A stretch of DNA of 64,000 nt, from the NCBI GenBank assembly GCA_004794785.1, contig SJOL01004514.1, positions 108,341 through 172,340 on the forward strand. The letters run 5' to 3'. The notes below the pieces were generated by a model. The model searched no databases. It saw only the letters and a program-made list of their open reading frames with translations, and was not told the origin of the DNA. This document shows, piece after piece, positions 1 through 13,320 of the stretch. The DNA comes from Opisthorchis felineus (taxonomy: Eukaryota; Platyhelminthes; Trematoda; Opisthorchiida; Opisthorchiidae). Position 1 is the stretch's first letter, and every line of letters begins with the position of its first letter. The position numbers and the translations under genes were made by a program.

Positions 1-1364
1 TAGAGATTTGATAGATTTGTTTGACCTTCGAATGTATGTGAAGACAGTTGTCCTGAGGTTTGCTTATCGCTGGCTACAGCTTTTAGTGGACATGGTCCCG
101 TGAGCCTCAGTGCAACCGTTTCCTCCGGAATTTATGCTTCATAAAAGGCCGAATCTTTTGGCTGGAACCAGAATGCTCAACTCAAAAGTTCTAACAGGGT
201 TTGTGAAATTTTCAAGGACACATTAACTTTCTAGGTCAGCTGAAAAGTGACCAGGCTGTCATCTAACGCAGACCTCTCTAATCGGAAGTCACTTCGTCAT
301 CATCAACGACTGTAAAAACCGCGTAATTGCTGTTCGGTGGTTTTAGCCGCCACATTTTTATTCGCCGAAGTTTTGGAGAGCTTGAGTAGATGGCTACGCT
401 TTGATAGCAACAGGGAACACATCTCTTATCTGATTTCACGAAGGCAGGCCCACAAATTTATTCAACTCGGAAGTCATTCCGCTATCCATCACATTGATCA
501 ATAGCAACTCACCTCACAGCCTTCGTGGTCCAAAAGTCATGTTGGATTGGAACAAATTTTAGGACTTCGAGTCCACCAAGTAAACAAAACCGATAACCTG
601 TGTGCAACATTAATTTAAATCTTTCGTGCGCAGTAGCGCAAAACTCGTTTGAACTGGTTGTGTAAATTACTCGATTGTGGAATAAAGGATGCGCACCAAG
701 CGATTCTTATCGATGTAAATGTGTGATCATGATGCCGATGTGTCTGTGTCGCCGGCAACAGCTGCACACTAATTGTCACCCACATGAACCCTGAGCAGTA
801 AGAAATCAGGTTTGAAAATCATAAAGACTTGCCGAAAGCCGATGTCTTCAGGGAAGAATTTGAATGCTCAATAGGTTTTTTTGCTTATTAGTCGTGACAG
901 TTTAAAACAAGTTGGTAGTCCATAAAACTTATAGGACTTGATTGGTGAACAGTAATCCAGAGTAGAGGCTGAGTAGATGTTGCACCGGTCTCCTTTTCAG
1001 GATAACTCTTCACCAGAACCCGTTTATCACTCCAGGTCCAAGATTAATCCAGCCGAATCGTTTAGTGTAATCTCTTGAAGGTCACCAAATCACTTCAAGG
1101 CTATCTAATAAAACAAACCCTTTGCAGTCGAATGTACTGAACTTCGTCTGCGAAAACCCAGTATGTATCACTACAAGTGTTGTGAAATTGCCACGACCCG
1201 CCAACCACAATGATGAATCTAATACTAAACCAGAATTGGGTCTCTAATTGGCAGAAGGGTTTTCTTGACTGACGTGGATGACCACCGGTATAACAGCCTG
1301 TTTTTTTTGGTATTGTGATTGAATTTTGGAATTCTAATGGCGATTACATTCAGGCATTGCTGAA
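1..1364. other. No recognisable feature
   Basis: Intergenic or intronic sequence. No open frame with splice-like borders, no tRNA-like box pair and no ribozyme-repeat segment was recognised here. Confidence 0.5.
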
Positions 1365-1442
1365 AATCCGCTCGTAGCCGAAGGACTAAGTGTTCAAATG
1401 ACTAGCTAGGAGTTTGCAGGTTCGAGTCCCTCTTGGTTTTCC
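1365..1442 (+). repeat. tRNA-like SINE head (decayed)
   Basis: On the plus strand a box-A-like TAGCCGAAGGACTAAG is followed about 35 bases later by a box-B-like AGGTTCGAGTCCC. This is the spacing of an internal RNA polymerase III promoter. The flanks do not fold into a full cloverleaf, so this is more likely the head of a tRNA-derived SINE than a working tRNA gene. No tail was defined. Confidence 0.5.
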
Positions 1443-3540
1443 TGAGATATGCATGACTGATGATCTCCAATATCGATGAAACAGCTGAGAAAGCCTATTC
1501 TTTAATCAGGCCCTTATGTTGTTTATGTATAGATGTACCGGACAATAGTGCACTGAAGTCATGTGACTGCAAATTATGCATTCTAAACAGAGTATTCCCG
1601 AATTCAAACTGCGAAAATGACATTCCTCTGTCGGAATTTCGGCTGAGGCATTCTGAGAAGACAAAAATCTAGAAACGAGCCAACTGTGTGCAAGTTCTCT
1701 TACAAAAGTTTGTTTGGACATGGTTCCAAACCTTGGATATTTTGCAAGTTGCCGCATCGTATCCACGTTGAAACGTTGATTATACGTGGTGACGCAAATC
1801 TGTCACGACTTACTTGGCTTAACCATCCAATTATTCGATTTCTAAAAGTCCAGTGTTGAGTACAGGATGTAGGCCAATGAGTTAAACCGCTTGACATCTT
1901 GTGTGCAAAATGGGCGGTTATATAATGATCGCGAAAAATAAAGTGACTTGAACCCGAATGTCATGGATTGTAGTCACCAGTCACTTAAGTTAATAAGTCT
2001 TGGATTTTTCCACACTCGTTGTAGAATCTTCAAACTTACAAAGGTGTGGACGGAGGGGGTATCATGTCAGATCATGTGATTTGCAAACAAACAAAGGCAT
2101 GCTTAATTTGACTACCGTCTTTTTTCTTATCTTTTCCGAGGAGGATCACGAATACAAAATGGTAAACAGTTCATTCTATCATACTCATTGCTGAATAACA
2201 GACGAATCACTAGCTCTCAGGCAAACGAATGGAAATATTTTGAATGAAAATCAATATTACTTGTGAGCATCGTTTTGCGTTTCCTGTCGATCTAACACAC
2301 TTTTTGTGTATTGCGAATATGAAATCAAGTTTTGGCGCAGTAGAGAGTTGAACATTTGCCTGTTTGTATACGTCTGAGTAATATTTGTTTACCGTTGTTT
2401 TTGTCACCGGCTGTGTGCAACCATTTGAACATTACACAATATGTGCGTAAGATATGTACGTATTGAAGTACTGTCTTGAAAAGTAACCCAGAACAATAAA
2501 ACTGTCTGAAGGATGAATTGAATAGATTTCGGTGACTTCGGTGTAACTGAGGGAATCGACCACCAAAATTCCCAAGATTTTCTCGGTTCCGGAATGGCCA
2601 AGAATGACAAATACTACTGGCTAACGTGTACACGTCGACCGTCGTGTTGACTAGCCAATGTCATGAACACTGAGTGAACATCGCCATTCCCGGAAACCCC
2701 TTCTGAACTTACCGGTCCCGGGTTAGACGTTAATTTCACAATTTTTGTCAGCATCTATTGCCTGGTTCAGTTCAGTCCATTCTGAAGAGCGCCACAATAC
2801 AGAGGCTAATTTCACTTCAAAGTTAACACCAAAAAAAATTCACACACTGGCAATGCACAAAGGTTTTACCATTCGCAACATCCTTAGCATGGATGAATAT
2901 TTTCAGTATGCAGTGAGATCATCCAAATTGAAATTTTTGTGGCCCGCATATTTCCTTTTCGCACTTATATTTCCAGCGCTTTCCAGTGTCCGGTGGCTTA
3001 CTTACATACCAACAAAAAAAACGTCAAAAAGTACACAAAAGTTTCGAAGACTCATTTGCCAATTTGGCTGTTCCAGCTTCGACACTAACCTTGCTTATCG
3101 CGATGTTTGACGCAGTTCTTTGTTGATGTGTAAGGATATTCAGAAATTTCGTCTTGTAAGTGGAGCAAATTATTGCTGAATGGTCGAGAACTACTGTGCA
3201 GCAGTCTATGCCTTATTTAGAATCATCAACATTACGCGAAATTCCAGGGAGCCCACGACCCCCCCCCTCCCCCAGCTGGAAGTTTGAATACTTATCATTT
3301 TGATCAAGAGCCGCTGATCAGAAGTGTGATTAGGTCACACTTGGACAGGATGTGGAGCCACTCCTCCACCAGTCACATGATTCTAATCACGTTGTCATAC
3401 CTGTTGGCTGGCTCCTAGAGTGACGAACTGTATACTAACGAACAAAATGAACCTCTTTATTAGGCTGGCAGCTAGGTTTTTTACATGACCAAAGTCAAAA
3501 CCTGATTAAACCTTAGCTAACAGGAAAACCTTAGCCACCG
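1443..3540. other. No recognisable feature
   Basis: Short open frames exist on both strands but none has a recognisable domain, protein-like composition or convincing splice sites. The longest, at 2745-3110 on the plus strand, is rated as chance. Confidence 0.4.
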
Positions 3541-3832
3541 CAAAAAAATCCAAAAATGGTTCCTTCCCCATCGTTGCTGAACTAACACACAGGTCAGCCT
3601 AAGGACACTTGCCTTCCATAATTTCACTACCGCGTGATTTAGGACGCCTAGTTCAGCTGTGGCACACTTTCAGTGCCTACCTGCCATGTCACCAGAATGA
3701 AGCATGAGGGCTGGAATAATGCCAGGTTGCCCTAGCCTAGACAGGGGAATTCCGGATGCGGAGGTCGGGTTCGAACAACGAACCTTCCGGTCAGTTAGGT
3801 CGCGCTCTAACCACTGAGTCACCTCTTTGATC
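3541..3832 (-). repeat. tRNA-derived SINE, minus strand
   Basis: Read on the minus strand the element starts with GTGACTCAGTGGTTAGAGCG (box A) and has GGTTCGTTGTTCGAACCCG (box B) about 30 bases on. This is a strong polymerase III promoter pair. A non-tRNA body follows and ends near an A/T run at about 3541. The head is among the best preserved SINE heads in the window. The body borders are estimates. Confidence 0.6.
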
Positions 3833-3835
3833 GTA

Positions 3836-5924
3836 TGAATTTTTGCCCTTTTTCAGCTTTCATTCAGAAGTGAATCTGCAAGATGTTTTAAACGATCAAA
3901 CAAGTGAATAGGTTTTTAAAAATGTACCCTGGATTAATAAGTTTGGTTGATTAATTTCCCGCGAAAAATGGTCGGACTTATAATTGCCTGGAAACTAATT
4001 AGGCACTCACGAAAGTTCGGTGTAAGTACGCTGTAGAAGTACAAATGCTAAACCACGTTCTTCCTGGTAGGTTAGGTAGCTCACTATCCATCTTGAAGGA
4101 CGTTAAAAATGTAACTGGGAAAAATGACAGCTAGAACGATTTTTGCCCAGAGGTTCAATTTGGCTCTGCCAACTGCGTTGCATTTAGCATGAATAGCACC
4201 CAACTCCTTTTTGTCCAGTGCACTTAAACACTCTACGTTTTTGCACCTTTTTGCATTCAATTGATTAAAGCACGCACTTTAACGTGCACATCTGTTCCTG
4301 GATTCCTCTAAGTTATTCAAACATTTTGGGCTTAGTCTATGTTAATTTTTTGCGACAGTCAATTGTTCACCGGTGAAACATTTCTATCGGAAATTATAGT
4401 TAAAATACCATTAAATCCCGGATAACCTAGACAGTTTGTTTTCCGTATTATCAGGGAACAGTCAGCTAAATAGCTTCAAATGTCATACTTATCCGCATTA
4501 GAGGGTAAGTTTTTGCAAGAGGAATTGTTGTGGTAGGTTTTTGTTGGACAGATTAGATATGCAGTTTGGCGGTGGCTTGCGTTTTGCTGGGGAAAGTTGA
4601 TTATTCCACGTTAAGTGCCACAGATTAACAAACCCTCTGACCGACTGGTGATGGTTCGGCTGACTGTATTGGAGTAGGAAAGGGCGCGAGTTTGGATTGC
4701 AGGGAGCACTTGAGCAACGTATGCAACATCTTCACAAGTTGGGAGATCAACTTGCAAGATTTGAGTGTTAGTAAACCCGGAGTCACATCAACACTCATGT
4801 TTTTTGTTGTCAACAATGAAACTAATTCTTACCAGTCCCAAACAAATGTAAAACATCAGATGAGCCGTAGAGTTTCTGCTCCGTCGCGTGTGTCTCATCG
4901 ATTTCGTTTGTATTCTGCTCCCTCTCTCTCACTCGGAGTGATTGCAGATTTCGTGGTTTGCAGCAAACGTGTTTTAGTTGCATGGATTAACTCCATTCAG
5001 CCACACGATCAACATGAGTTGCTGGAATGGAAAGTTGTTTACGCGACACAAAAAACTTGTGTGCAATGGAATTTAGTCTAGCACCTTGATGTTTACATTT
5101 TCGCAAGTCAGCGATGAGATCCACCATGGTCAGGTACACCCCTGTCAACCGACACACCGTCAGCTTTTCATACAAACGTTTTCTATGGGTTGCTTTACAG
5201 AAAGATGTCGATAACATGAATGAACTGGCATACAAGTCACATCTTATACTTTGAGACAAACTTTTGTAACACCGGTATGAGAACGTTACTTTTGGCTTCT
5301 CGCGGCTGTAAACAACGGGGCGTCGTCTTGATTAAGTTGTTTTGTATCAAGTAGAATCCAGGCTAAAGAAAATTCGTGCTTTCGCCTTTGCAAACTTCTC
5401 ATGCAAATGAGACGTTTCTCTTCCAGCCAATCGTTGACTTCTAGGTGTATTGTCATTATAGTGGGAAATAACAGTGAGGATGCTTTGCCTCTCTTTTACA
5501 ACACAACTTATTTGGAAGTGGGTTTTGGAAGTTACTTTTGAAAAGAAGCTTCTTGCTTAGTAAAGTAGTTCATCGTAGCGTTGTTCATACGTCTGATTGG
5601 CCTGAAACCCGTCAAGAAACAAGAGCATGGATGATGAAAAAGTAGACTGCAACCTTGGTTGAGGTTGGACGGACAGAGGTTTTTTCATCATCTCTGACTA
5701 TTGATCAAGTTTCTTCATCTTCAACCTAAAGACCTTCATTTGTTTTGTCTAGTTTACAGCTCACATCCACGCATCTTCCACCACAGATTCTTTGGGGGAA
5801 AGGGAGGGGCCAAACTGGACAACCCCGTGGTCGTTTTTTGCTCAGGGCTAAGAAACTGGAAACACAGTGGAGGATACTCGCCGACATATAGCATTACAAT
5901 AGCCTATCAAAGTGTTTGATATGT
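3836..5924. other. No recognisable feature
   Basis: A 129-residue plus-strand open frame at 4692-5081 is the longest here. It has no known motif and no convincing splice sites, so it is not called. The remainder is AT-rich anonymous sequence. Confidence 0.4.
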
Positions 5925-6110
5925 TCAGCAAATACACTTATTTGCATGCCAATTTGGTTTTTAAGGAAACTCACCTGAAACCCAGCTGAATATCTCATAG
6001 ATGATGTTCTTCTTTAACTGAATGTGCTGTATCAGACCGCCTCATGTTTTATTTGGCTTGATATTCCAGATATCTCAATACAGTAGAAACGACAGATCTC
6101 TCTAGATTTC
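5925..6110 (-). repeat. Ribozyme repeat, body fragment
   Basis: This matches the body of the repeat family in the orientation where the ribozyme would be on the minus strand. Landmarks in order are AAATACACTTATTTGCAT, CCAATTTGGTTTT, CACCTGAAACCCAGCTGAAT, AACTGAATGTGCTG, CCGCCTCATGTTTTATTTGG and GATATTCCAGATATC. The hammerhead segment itself is absent, so this is a truncated copy. Confidence 0.7.
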
Positions 6111-6204
6111 AGTTACTCCTCCCATGAAAACCAATTCGTTATTTAATGTGTGTAATTGTCGACTTTCTTGCAATCTTGGTAGCATAAAGTTCATGGAAAA
6201 TCGG

Positions 6205-6305
6205 CGAATGTACTTCCCTGAAGAGCTCCAAGAAGGGATAAACCGGTCGTATCCTGTCGAAAAGCTTTCAGCAACCTCATGGGTAGTGCGCTACGCCTGT
6301 GTATG
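6205..6305 (+). repeat. Ribozyme repeat fragment with dead hammerhead
   Basis: A plus-strand hammerhead remnant spans about 6215-6260 and is followed by the family's downstream segment, AGCAACCTCATGGGTAGTG. The core reads CTGAAGA instead of CTGATGA and ATAAACC instead of CGAAACC, so both catalytic strands are mutated. The stem III/cleavage segment ACCGGTC is still present. Confidence 0.7.
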
Positions 6306-6674
6306 ATATTTTGTTTCTTAGTGAATTTACATCTTTATAAAGCCTAACGCATTCTGAGGCACACACACGTGGGGAGAAGAAAATATGTCAATGGTAACGT
6401 GTATCCCACAATCTACGAAAAGGCCACTTTGGGCTGTTTTTAACAGAATAAAACGTTATGGGAAAATTAATCACTTGACTTGCCATGTAGCATGGACGGG
6501 GGAGTAAGTTGAATACATCCCGAATTTTGCACAGCAAAAAATCAGCTCGAATAAATATAATGCTTTGTTTTCACGTGGAACACATGGCAGGTTATTAAAG
6601 AATTGGACTTATTTCCAAAACGGGTTGTGGTTAACGAGAGATATATAAGTATATTTTTTCAACTGGCACTTCAA

Positions 6675-7040
6675 TATGTCTCCCTCAAGGAGCCCGAGAT
6701 CAGCGAAACCGGTATTAGGCTACCAACACGTAGCTAGCACCCTTATGAGTAAGGCTTCGTCAGGAATACATATTGCGTTATCTCGAATATCTTACGAACT
6801 GATATATGAGGCGGCCAGGTGCAGCACATTCGCCTGGAGGATAACTCAAATGCGCAATTTATCTGGAATTCAAAGTAGTCACCAATTAGCACCACCTTTT
6901 CCTGCAGTAAATGGATTTCACCACTTGCGTACAATTTTCCGGTTCAGTAAAACACCAGTGTTTGGCTACTTGAGAAGCAAACCTGCCTGGTGAGCCCCGA
7001 GAAAACGAGAAAACGATATTGTGTCTTATAATTAATGTGA
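6675..7040 (+). repeat. Ribozyme repeat, degenerate dimer
   Basis: Two hammerhead remnants in the same orientation lie about 301 bases apart, at 6681-6725 (GCGAAACCGGTATTAGGCT survives) and about 6982-7020 (CTGGTGAGCCCC survives). Between them is the family body: CTTATGAGTA, TCTCGAATATCTTACGAA, TGAGGCGGCCAGGTGCAGC. The head-to-tail spacing equals one repeat unit, so this is an old dimer. Neither core is complete. Confidence 0.65.
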
Positions 7041-10000
7041 GGTTCTCATTCTCTGTCCAGGTAGAACGCACAGGCTCTGTAAGTAAAGCATATGTCAGTA
7101 CTTTTCACTACATTCTTTCGTACTGCGTTACTTTTCGTTAAAATTGTGAACATAAATCATCAACAGCTATGGAATCTGTCACCCTTCAAAAACCATTTAC
7201 ATGAGGAAACTTTAAACAAATTCATCAGATGAACCCTCCTCTCTACATCAAGGTTCCAAAAAGAGGTTCCAAATGCTTTTTCCTTGCGGTATTTCGTAAT
7301 GTATGATGAGCGGATTGGTACATTAGAGTAGTTTCAATTTCAACCATGTGACAACACTGCTCCTTTGTAGTGTATTTGTTTAACTCTCCCAATCTATTGT
7401 GAGTTTTGTCGACTTTTCTACCATTTATTTCTAATTGATGTCAGGCAAGACTTTAGAACTCGGCTAAGGGAATGCAGTCACAAAGCAACTCAAACGACTG
7501 AGTAATCAGCGCATGGGATAAATCTTTGCATGCACGTTCGATGACATTGTTAACCAGTAGTCTTAGTTGACTAACAGTAAGCACAAAATATTTATCTATT
7601 ACAGACACCTTGGACCTAATTCAATTCGTGTAGGCATTTCTAGATGCAAGCTGGATCGAACTGTACAACAAGGTTTTACACAAGAACAACAGTCCCGCAC
7701 CAGCTGAGAGCTACTGCCACCCTTTAGTATTCCGCAAGTAGCTACACCTCGAACGGTGTCACTGGTATGGTCAAACAATCCGTTTGGTCTTAGTTTTGCG
7801 TATGACATGCTGTGTAGCTAATACCGTAGTGAAGTATCTTACGGCAGTGCAAAATCAATGTTATGGGGAGGGTGAATTATAGCTGGTTTTTATCCTGTTA
7901 CCTGTGCAATTTCGATTGATATTATCAGGCACTTTTATCTTAGAAAAACCTTCCAGTAGTAAAATATCTTTTCTTGTAAAACCTGCTCTATCTTGGTTAG
8001 TCAAGCATGATTCGGGGTATGGAGTGTGCCTGAGGAGAAAGCAAACTTGACGGGCAATATAGAATGGTCCGAAGTGAGGGATTAACTGACTGATGTGGGC
8101 CAACTGTGACTTCGAGGATATTGAATATTGTAACTAAACACTCAGTATTTACGTCAACTCAGTGGAAGACAATCCTCAATGAGCTGAGTAAACCGATAAG
8201 TAATATGTGTTGAGAAGGAGGCCGCACTTGTGATATTTTCCATCTGATATTAGAAAAACTGCAATTTGAGCTTTGGGTTTCGTATAAGACACTCAACATT
8301 TTGAGCTCTACAAATGATACACAGAATTCAGTGTGTGCAAATTCGCATGAACACATCACATGCGGAATTATTAGAGTTTTTTCTACAGGCCACAGCAGTT
8401 TTTCAGTTATGTCTGTCCGTGGCCAAGTTGTATGCTTGTATACACCATTTAATTATTAGGAGGCGATTCGGTTGGACTCAAGTAGACAGTTCGTCCTATC
8501 AAATGTTGACGGGCATTTTAAATTTACAAAAATCATAAACCATGGTTTATCAGTGTTCAAAAAATAAATCTGTTTGAAAAAAACCAACCTGAATTAAATA
8601 GCGTCAGAAACACCAGGCCGAATCCCATAATCCAACGTTCCCAAGTTAAACCATGACACCGTAGATGCATGGCGCGATTGTTTGCAACAATCGCAATGAT
8701 GAGAGCTTTCCTCCCTGTGTTCAGGCGTATGCAACAGGAGGGTTAACTGAGAAAGTAAAAACAGCTACTCAAGCTTAGTTAAAAGGTCATTACCTCGTTG
8801 ATAAATCCTGTGTTTACGTGCATTGGTTCGACTGTTAGTCACCCGCTCATGTGCGCGCGGTGACCCAACACGCTCAGCGCATTTCACGGGTGCGTCTGCG
8901 CATCTTCTGTCTGTTCACGTGACGTTTGTTCAGGATCTGAGCAGTGAGACAATGACAACTATAGATGGAATAGGGACCACAGCTTCTCTACGACCAGAAT
9001 CCCAAAATGCATATGAAATCGTGAGAAAATTGGTGTTAACGTTTCATAACTAACTAACTAACCAACTAATTATTTTTCAAAGCCAAGAAAATGGGACCAC
9101 CCCGGGAAGGTGATCATTTGGAGGGAAGCCTTTATTCTATGTGGTACACTGGAAAAACCTGAACCGTAGCGCATTCCTCCTTCGGTCCTGACACAATTAT
9201 CTTTGAGTGAGAGTTTGGACCAAAATTAGGGAAATACTGGAATCATAGTAGTGCTCCGCATCGTCGTAAATTCATGGTCCTGTGGGGATTTGAGCCTCGT
9301 ACGTCTGACATGCGCTGGACGCATCTGACGCACCTGTTCCAACCCCGACATGGCCAAGTAAATGCACCACTCGAGTAACTCCTGTAAGAGCGGAAATTTA
9401 ATTCGGTGCTTTCCCCCTTTGATGTGGACCCAAGACAATAAATGCGTCAGGACAGAATAAACATTGTTTAAACGCAAAATGTTCACTAGGTCGGTGCATC
9501 TTTCACACTTTAGTAAACATCATGGGCAGCTGTTCACTAGCGGTAATTGTGAGTGTAATGTGGAGCAGTCGATTGGGTGGGTTGAGATACTACCGGGGGA
9601 AATTTTAGAAAGCTGTTAGTTTACCCGTATTGCTGAACGCAGTCAATGGGACTCTCAGTCGGATTTGATTGCCCCACAGTCAACGCTGAATGGAGATGCG
9701 TTTAGGCGTAATTTATGCCAGACTAACAGCGTGATACTGCCGTGTACTCAGAAGTCGTGAGAATAACGGGTCGCGTTTATAAACCAAATGGTTGGGCTAG
9801 ATGCCGAACAAAGAGGCGTAAGTATGGTGTGCAAGGCCACTTTGTTCACCAGAGTAACCGTAAGCACATATTAAAATACTATCTTTTGTTCGCTTTTCTG
9901 CCTCAGGTTATCCATCATGAGTGTTTATAAGTTACGACAAAAAACTCATCTGCCGGTTTGATTGTTCACAACATAACTTTGAGGGACTTAAGAGTGGGAA

Positions 10001-10127
10001 AACAAATGGATTTTCGTGTTTATGACTGCTGCACAACTGTCTCCCCTTTCTCTTATATACCCATAAGGGATCACCGGGCACATTTATGCACTCTAAAGCC
10101 GTTTCATCCAACCGTGCAAATCCTGCG
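7041..10127. other. Anonymous sequence with a small microsatellite
   Basis: No gene is recognised. A short (taac)n-type tract lies at 9047-9069. Small open frames on both strands have no motif or splice context. Confidence 0.4.
9047..9069. repeat. Imperfect AACT microsatellite
   Basis: About five tandem copies of a four-base AACT unit, the last ones imperfect. Confidence 0.8.
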
Positions 10128-10200
10128 GAATTCGGGTAGATTTGAACCGGCGACCTTCGCGCCAGTGTTTGAACACTTAACCGTTCGGCCTCGAGCAGCT
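10128..10200 (-). repeat. tRNA-like SINE head, minus strand
   Basis: On the minus strand GGCCGAACGGTTAAG (box A, serine-tRNA-like) is followed about 33 bases later by CCGGTTCAAATCTACCC (box B). The acceptor stem does not close, so a SINE head or tRNA pseudogene is more likely than a functional tRNA. Confidence 0.5.
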
Positions 10201-10229
10201 GAACTGCAGTGTGATTAGTGCTCACTTAG

Positions 10230-12600
10230 GCAGGGTATAGCACTTCTCATGCTTCAGTCACATTAAATACATTGCTTTGTTTCCTATTGGCTGGTCCATC
10301 GAGTGACGATTTCTCAGATGAAAATTTCAGACAGCTTGTGATAGGATGAAACCTCAAATGAAGGATAAAAGCGCGGATTGAGGGTAAAAATAGTGAATAA
10401 TCTGTGAAAGTGGCATAGGTGCTATCTGCTTGCGCTATCTGCACAGAGAGGGGCTCATTTTGAGCAGTTAAGTACCTGTATGTCAACATGTATTATTTGA
10501 TCTGACCCAAACGTTCCAGGTTCCAACGCCAAAATGAAGAACATGTGTGAGTGCATGCGCACGCATGTGCGCACGAAAATACTGTAGGCGCAATGGTGCC
10601 AAAATCACGAGAAAAGACCATTAAATGCATGACCGTCCTCCCTGTCGCATTTTCAAGATGTAGTTCAATGGTGTGGAATAAAATTTCGCCAGGAGACAGG
10701 GTCAGTGAAGTTAGCATCCCCGGATTGAATATAGTCTGTGTGTAAACAGAACTGTCCTGATTTGGAAACCCAACGCTTCTTCCTAATATTCTAGTTCTAC
10801 TTCAGTTTTCGTTCGATTCCTCAGTCCAGGAGGTTCAAATGAAGTAATTCAAGTTTTCTAACGTCGAAAGGCGGACAGCTGAGCAAACCGGAGCAGTGTG
10901 ACGTCACCGTCTTTTCAAGCAGTAAAATTTGGGTGAAATAACGAAAAAGGAGACTGTCGCTTCCTCTTGTGACCTTCCTTACATGACGGTATGCTATGGT
11001 GCCTTATGGCAAGGGAATCAACAAAGAAAACGTATTTGGCATTTCGAGACCATGGCCCCGAAAGCGTATTATGAAACTTGTCGTTTTGGTTGCGAACAGA
11101 GACCGGTCCGGGGGAGGTATCATATAAACCAAAGGAATGTCCTTAGACTAGAAGAGACGAAAGGCTCATTTCTGTGGAAGGCTACAAGTGACGAACTTCG
11201 TGAGCTTTTCCAAAATCACTAACAGTTTAGCCAGCGAAAACTCTACTTGTTACTGAAAATAGGTGGAAGGTAAGGCTCGTATACTAGTTATTTCCTTCAA
11301 AGTGAATCCTGCTCGGCAACTTCACTGAGACCAGCTGCCTGTGTATCAGAACAGAATTTTGAGTTCTACCTTGGAGACACTTTTTTGCAATACAGAACTG
11401 TATTGTCCTGATTAAGAGTGCTCCACACATATGCGGCAACACATATTCTTATAGCCGTTCAACGCATAACCTGTTGTGCTATTTTCATTGTCCTCAAAGA
11501 TCGCAAGTGTTGTGAATAGGCTGACTGCCTGCTTTCAATGAACGTTGCGCCCAATAGTCATGAGCTAGCTAACAAATCGATGGCAAGAAATTTCACATTC
11601 GTATTCATGTGTAGTAGTCCAAAAAACGAAAACCGTTTTATATGCACTTGCGTGCACAAACAAAGATAAACAACGCTTGCAAGACGTCTTAGGGAGTGTC
11701 CGCATACAAGTGAGGCTGTCTGTTTGCGGTATACCATTAGAAACTGGGTCTTAGTTTACATAAAATTATCACAGACAAAGGGGTGATAAATGTCAGTTGA
11801 GTAAGACAACAGCGATAAATGTTAAGTTTTGAAAATCACACGAGATTGTTCTTTTGCGTTTCTTCATGTTGTAAGGAAGAAACGTTTCATCCACTATACT
11901 TTGGCGAACTTGTCACAACTCCCTTTCTCCCTTCTAGCATCAATCAAATTTTATGTTGTACGCTTCTTTTATCGTCTCGCCAAGTTTTGACGCACAAATC
12001 ACTCATGACTTATTTTGGTCCGACACATGGAATCGCTAGTCCCTGGTGGAACTGAAAAATCGATGCTGTCATTTTCAAAGACTGTTGAAAAAATGCGATC
12101 CTGATGGTAGACTGGGTGCCAGAACACCAGTTAAATATCTTTGGATGAGCTTTGCCAAACGCAGGATTACTCACCAAAGCCGACCTATAAAAAATGCCAA
12201 AGTGTTACTCGTAAACTTTACAGAAGTTTTGAGCCAATATTCTCCCCTTTGTTTTAACATATATCCGTGATTTGGATGTAAAACTGTGGTAAAAAGCTTA
12301 ATGTTGAAGCATTCGGTGTCAGCTGGTACGAAGCAGCATGCGGTGCATAAATGGCCATCCAAACAGGAGCACAATGACCGCGAGTAATATCGCTTTCAGA
12401 GTTATTGTCCATCACTTCAAAAGAGAGTAGTTGATTATCTAAAGTCAGGGCTGAGTTTAATGCACGCGCTGTAGTACACACGTGGCAAATTTGCAGGTAA
12501 TACTGTACCTGAGAGTTACCTGTGATTAGTTAGCTATCTTTCGTTGTTTTCAGTTTACCCTCCGCTTGATATCAACGGGCGAGTATAGTGAAATTTCTCT
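10230..12600. other. No recognisable feature
   Basis: An open plus-strand frame at 10929-11222 (97 codons, charged C-terminus) has a protein-like composition. It shows no family motif and no clear splice sites, so it is not called as a gene. Nothing else stands out. Confidence 0.4.
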
Positions 12601-12618
12601 ACCCCAACCGTTAAAAGG

Positions 12619-12815
12619 ATGGGCGGGAAGAAGTTGCTCCTGGAACATGTTGTTGGGGTGTCATTCTTACGGGCACACTGCTCAGTCTTTATTAGAAAAC
12701 CCTATCCAAACTTCTGGAAAATTACGGTTTTCGTTGGCCCTAATTTTGTTTGCACTATGGTGGTGATATTTCCTATGGGCTTTTACTCAGTTTCTTTGTT
12801 TTCAGTTATAACCAT
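12619..12815 (+). CDS. Possible membrane-protein exon, weak
   Basis: An open frame reading MGGKKLLLEHVV at the start contains two hydrophobic stretches, ITVFVGPNFVCTMVVIFPMG and FYSVSLFSVITM. It meets a consensus splice donor (ACCAT then GTATGT) at 12815/12816. The left border is uncertain: AG dinucleotides occur just before the ATG and at the CACTGCTCAG near 12685. The family is not recognised. A chance hydrophobic frame in AT-rich DNA is a real alternative. Confidence 0.2.
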
Positions 12816-12849
12816 GTATGTTAGCAAACTCCTTCTGTGTTTGGACAAT

Positions 12850-13190
12850 AAATCGTCAATATCTAACACAAACCATTCAAGTCTGAACAAGTGAAACCAG
12901 TGTACGAACTGTTGCCAGTTTAATCTGCTAATTTCGAGTCATTTTAAATGCACGAAAGCGAGAAATCCACCCAGTTGTACGCACCCTAAGCAATTCAGGG
13001 CAGCAAATGGATAGTGATCGAGAACGGGATACATCATTTCCTTGAAGTAACATACTGTTCCCGTGGTTCGTGAAAATGCTTTGGCGGGTCACGATCGGTT
13101 TTTTCCTTCCTCAGGTTCATCAATTAGGCGCACTTTAACAGCTTCCGTCAAACTTACGTCCTACTCGAACACAAATTGTAATACATACAC
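12850..13190. other. No recognisable feature
   Basis: Anonymous sequence without motif-bearing open frames. Confidence 0.4.
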
Positions 13191-13194
13191 TTAT

Positions 13195-13320
13195 TTTGAC
13201 TGGTTTGAGCTGAATTCCAGATGAATCTCTCGTGCACGGTATTCTTCAATTTATTGTGCTACACAAAGGTAGCCTCATGTTTCAGTTGGCCTGCTAATCG
13301 GGATATCACAGTTGGTTGTT
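13195..13320 (-). repeat. Ribozyme repeat, body fragment
   Basis: Landmarks of the family in minus-ribozyme orientation: TGAATCTCTCGTGCACGGTA, TATTCTTCAA, TGCTACACAAAGGTAGCC, TCATGTTTCAGTTGG, then a degenerate GGGATATCACAG. No ribozyme segment is present. Confidence 0.65.
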
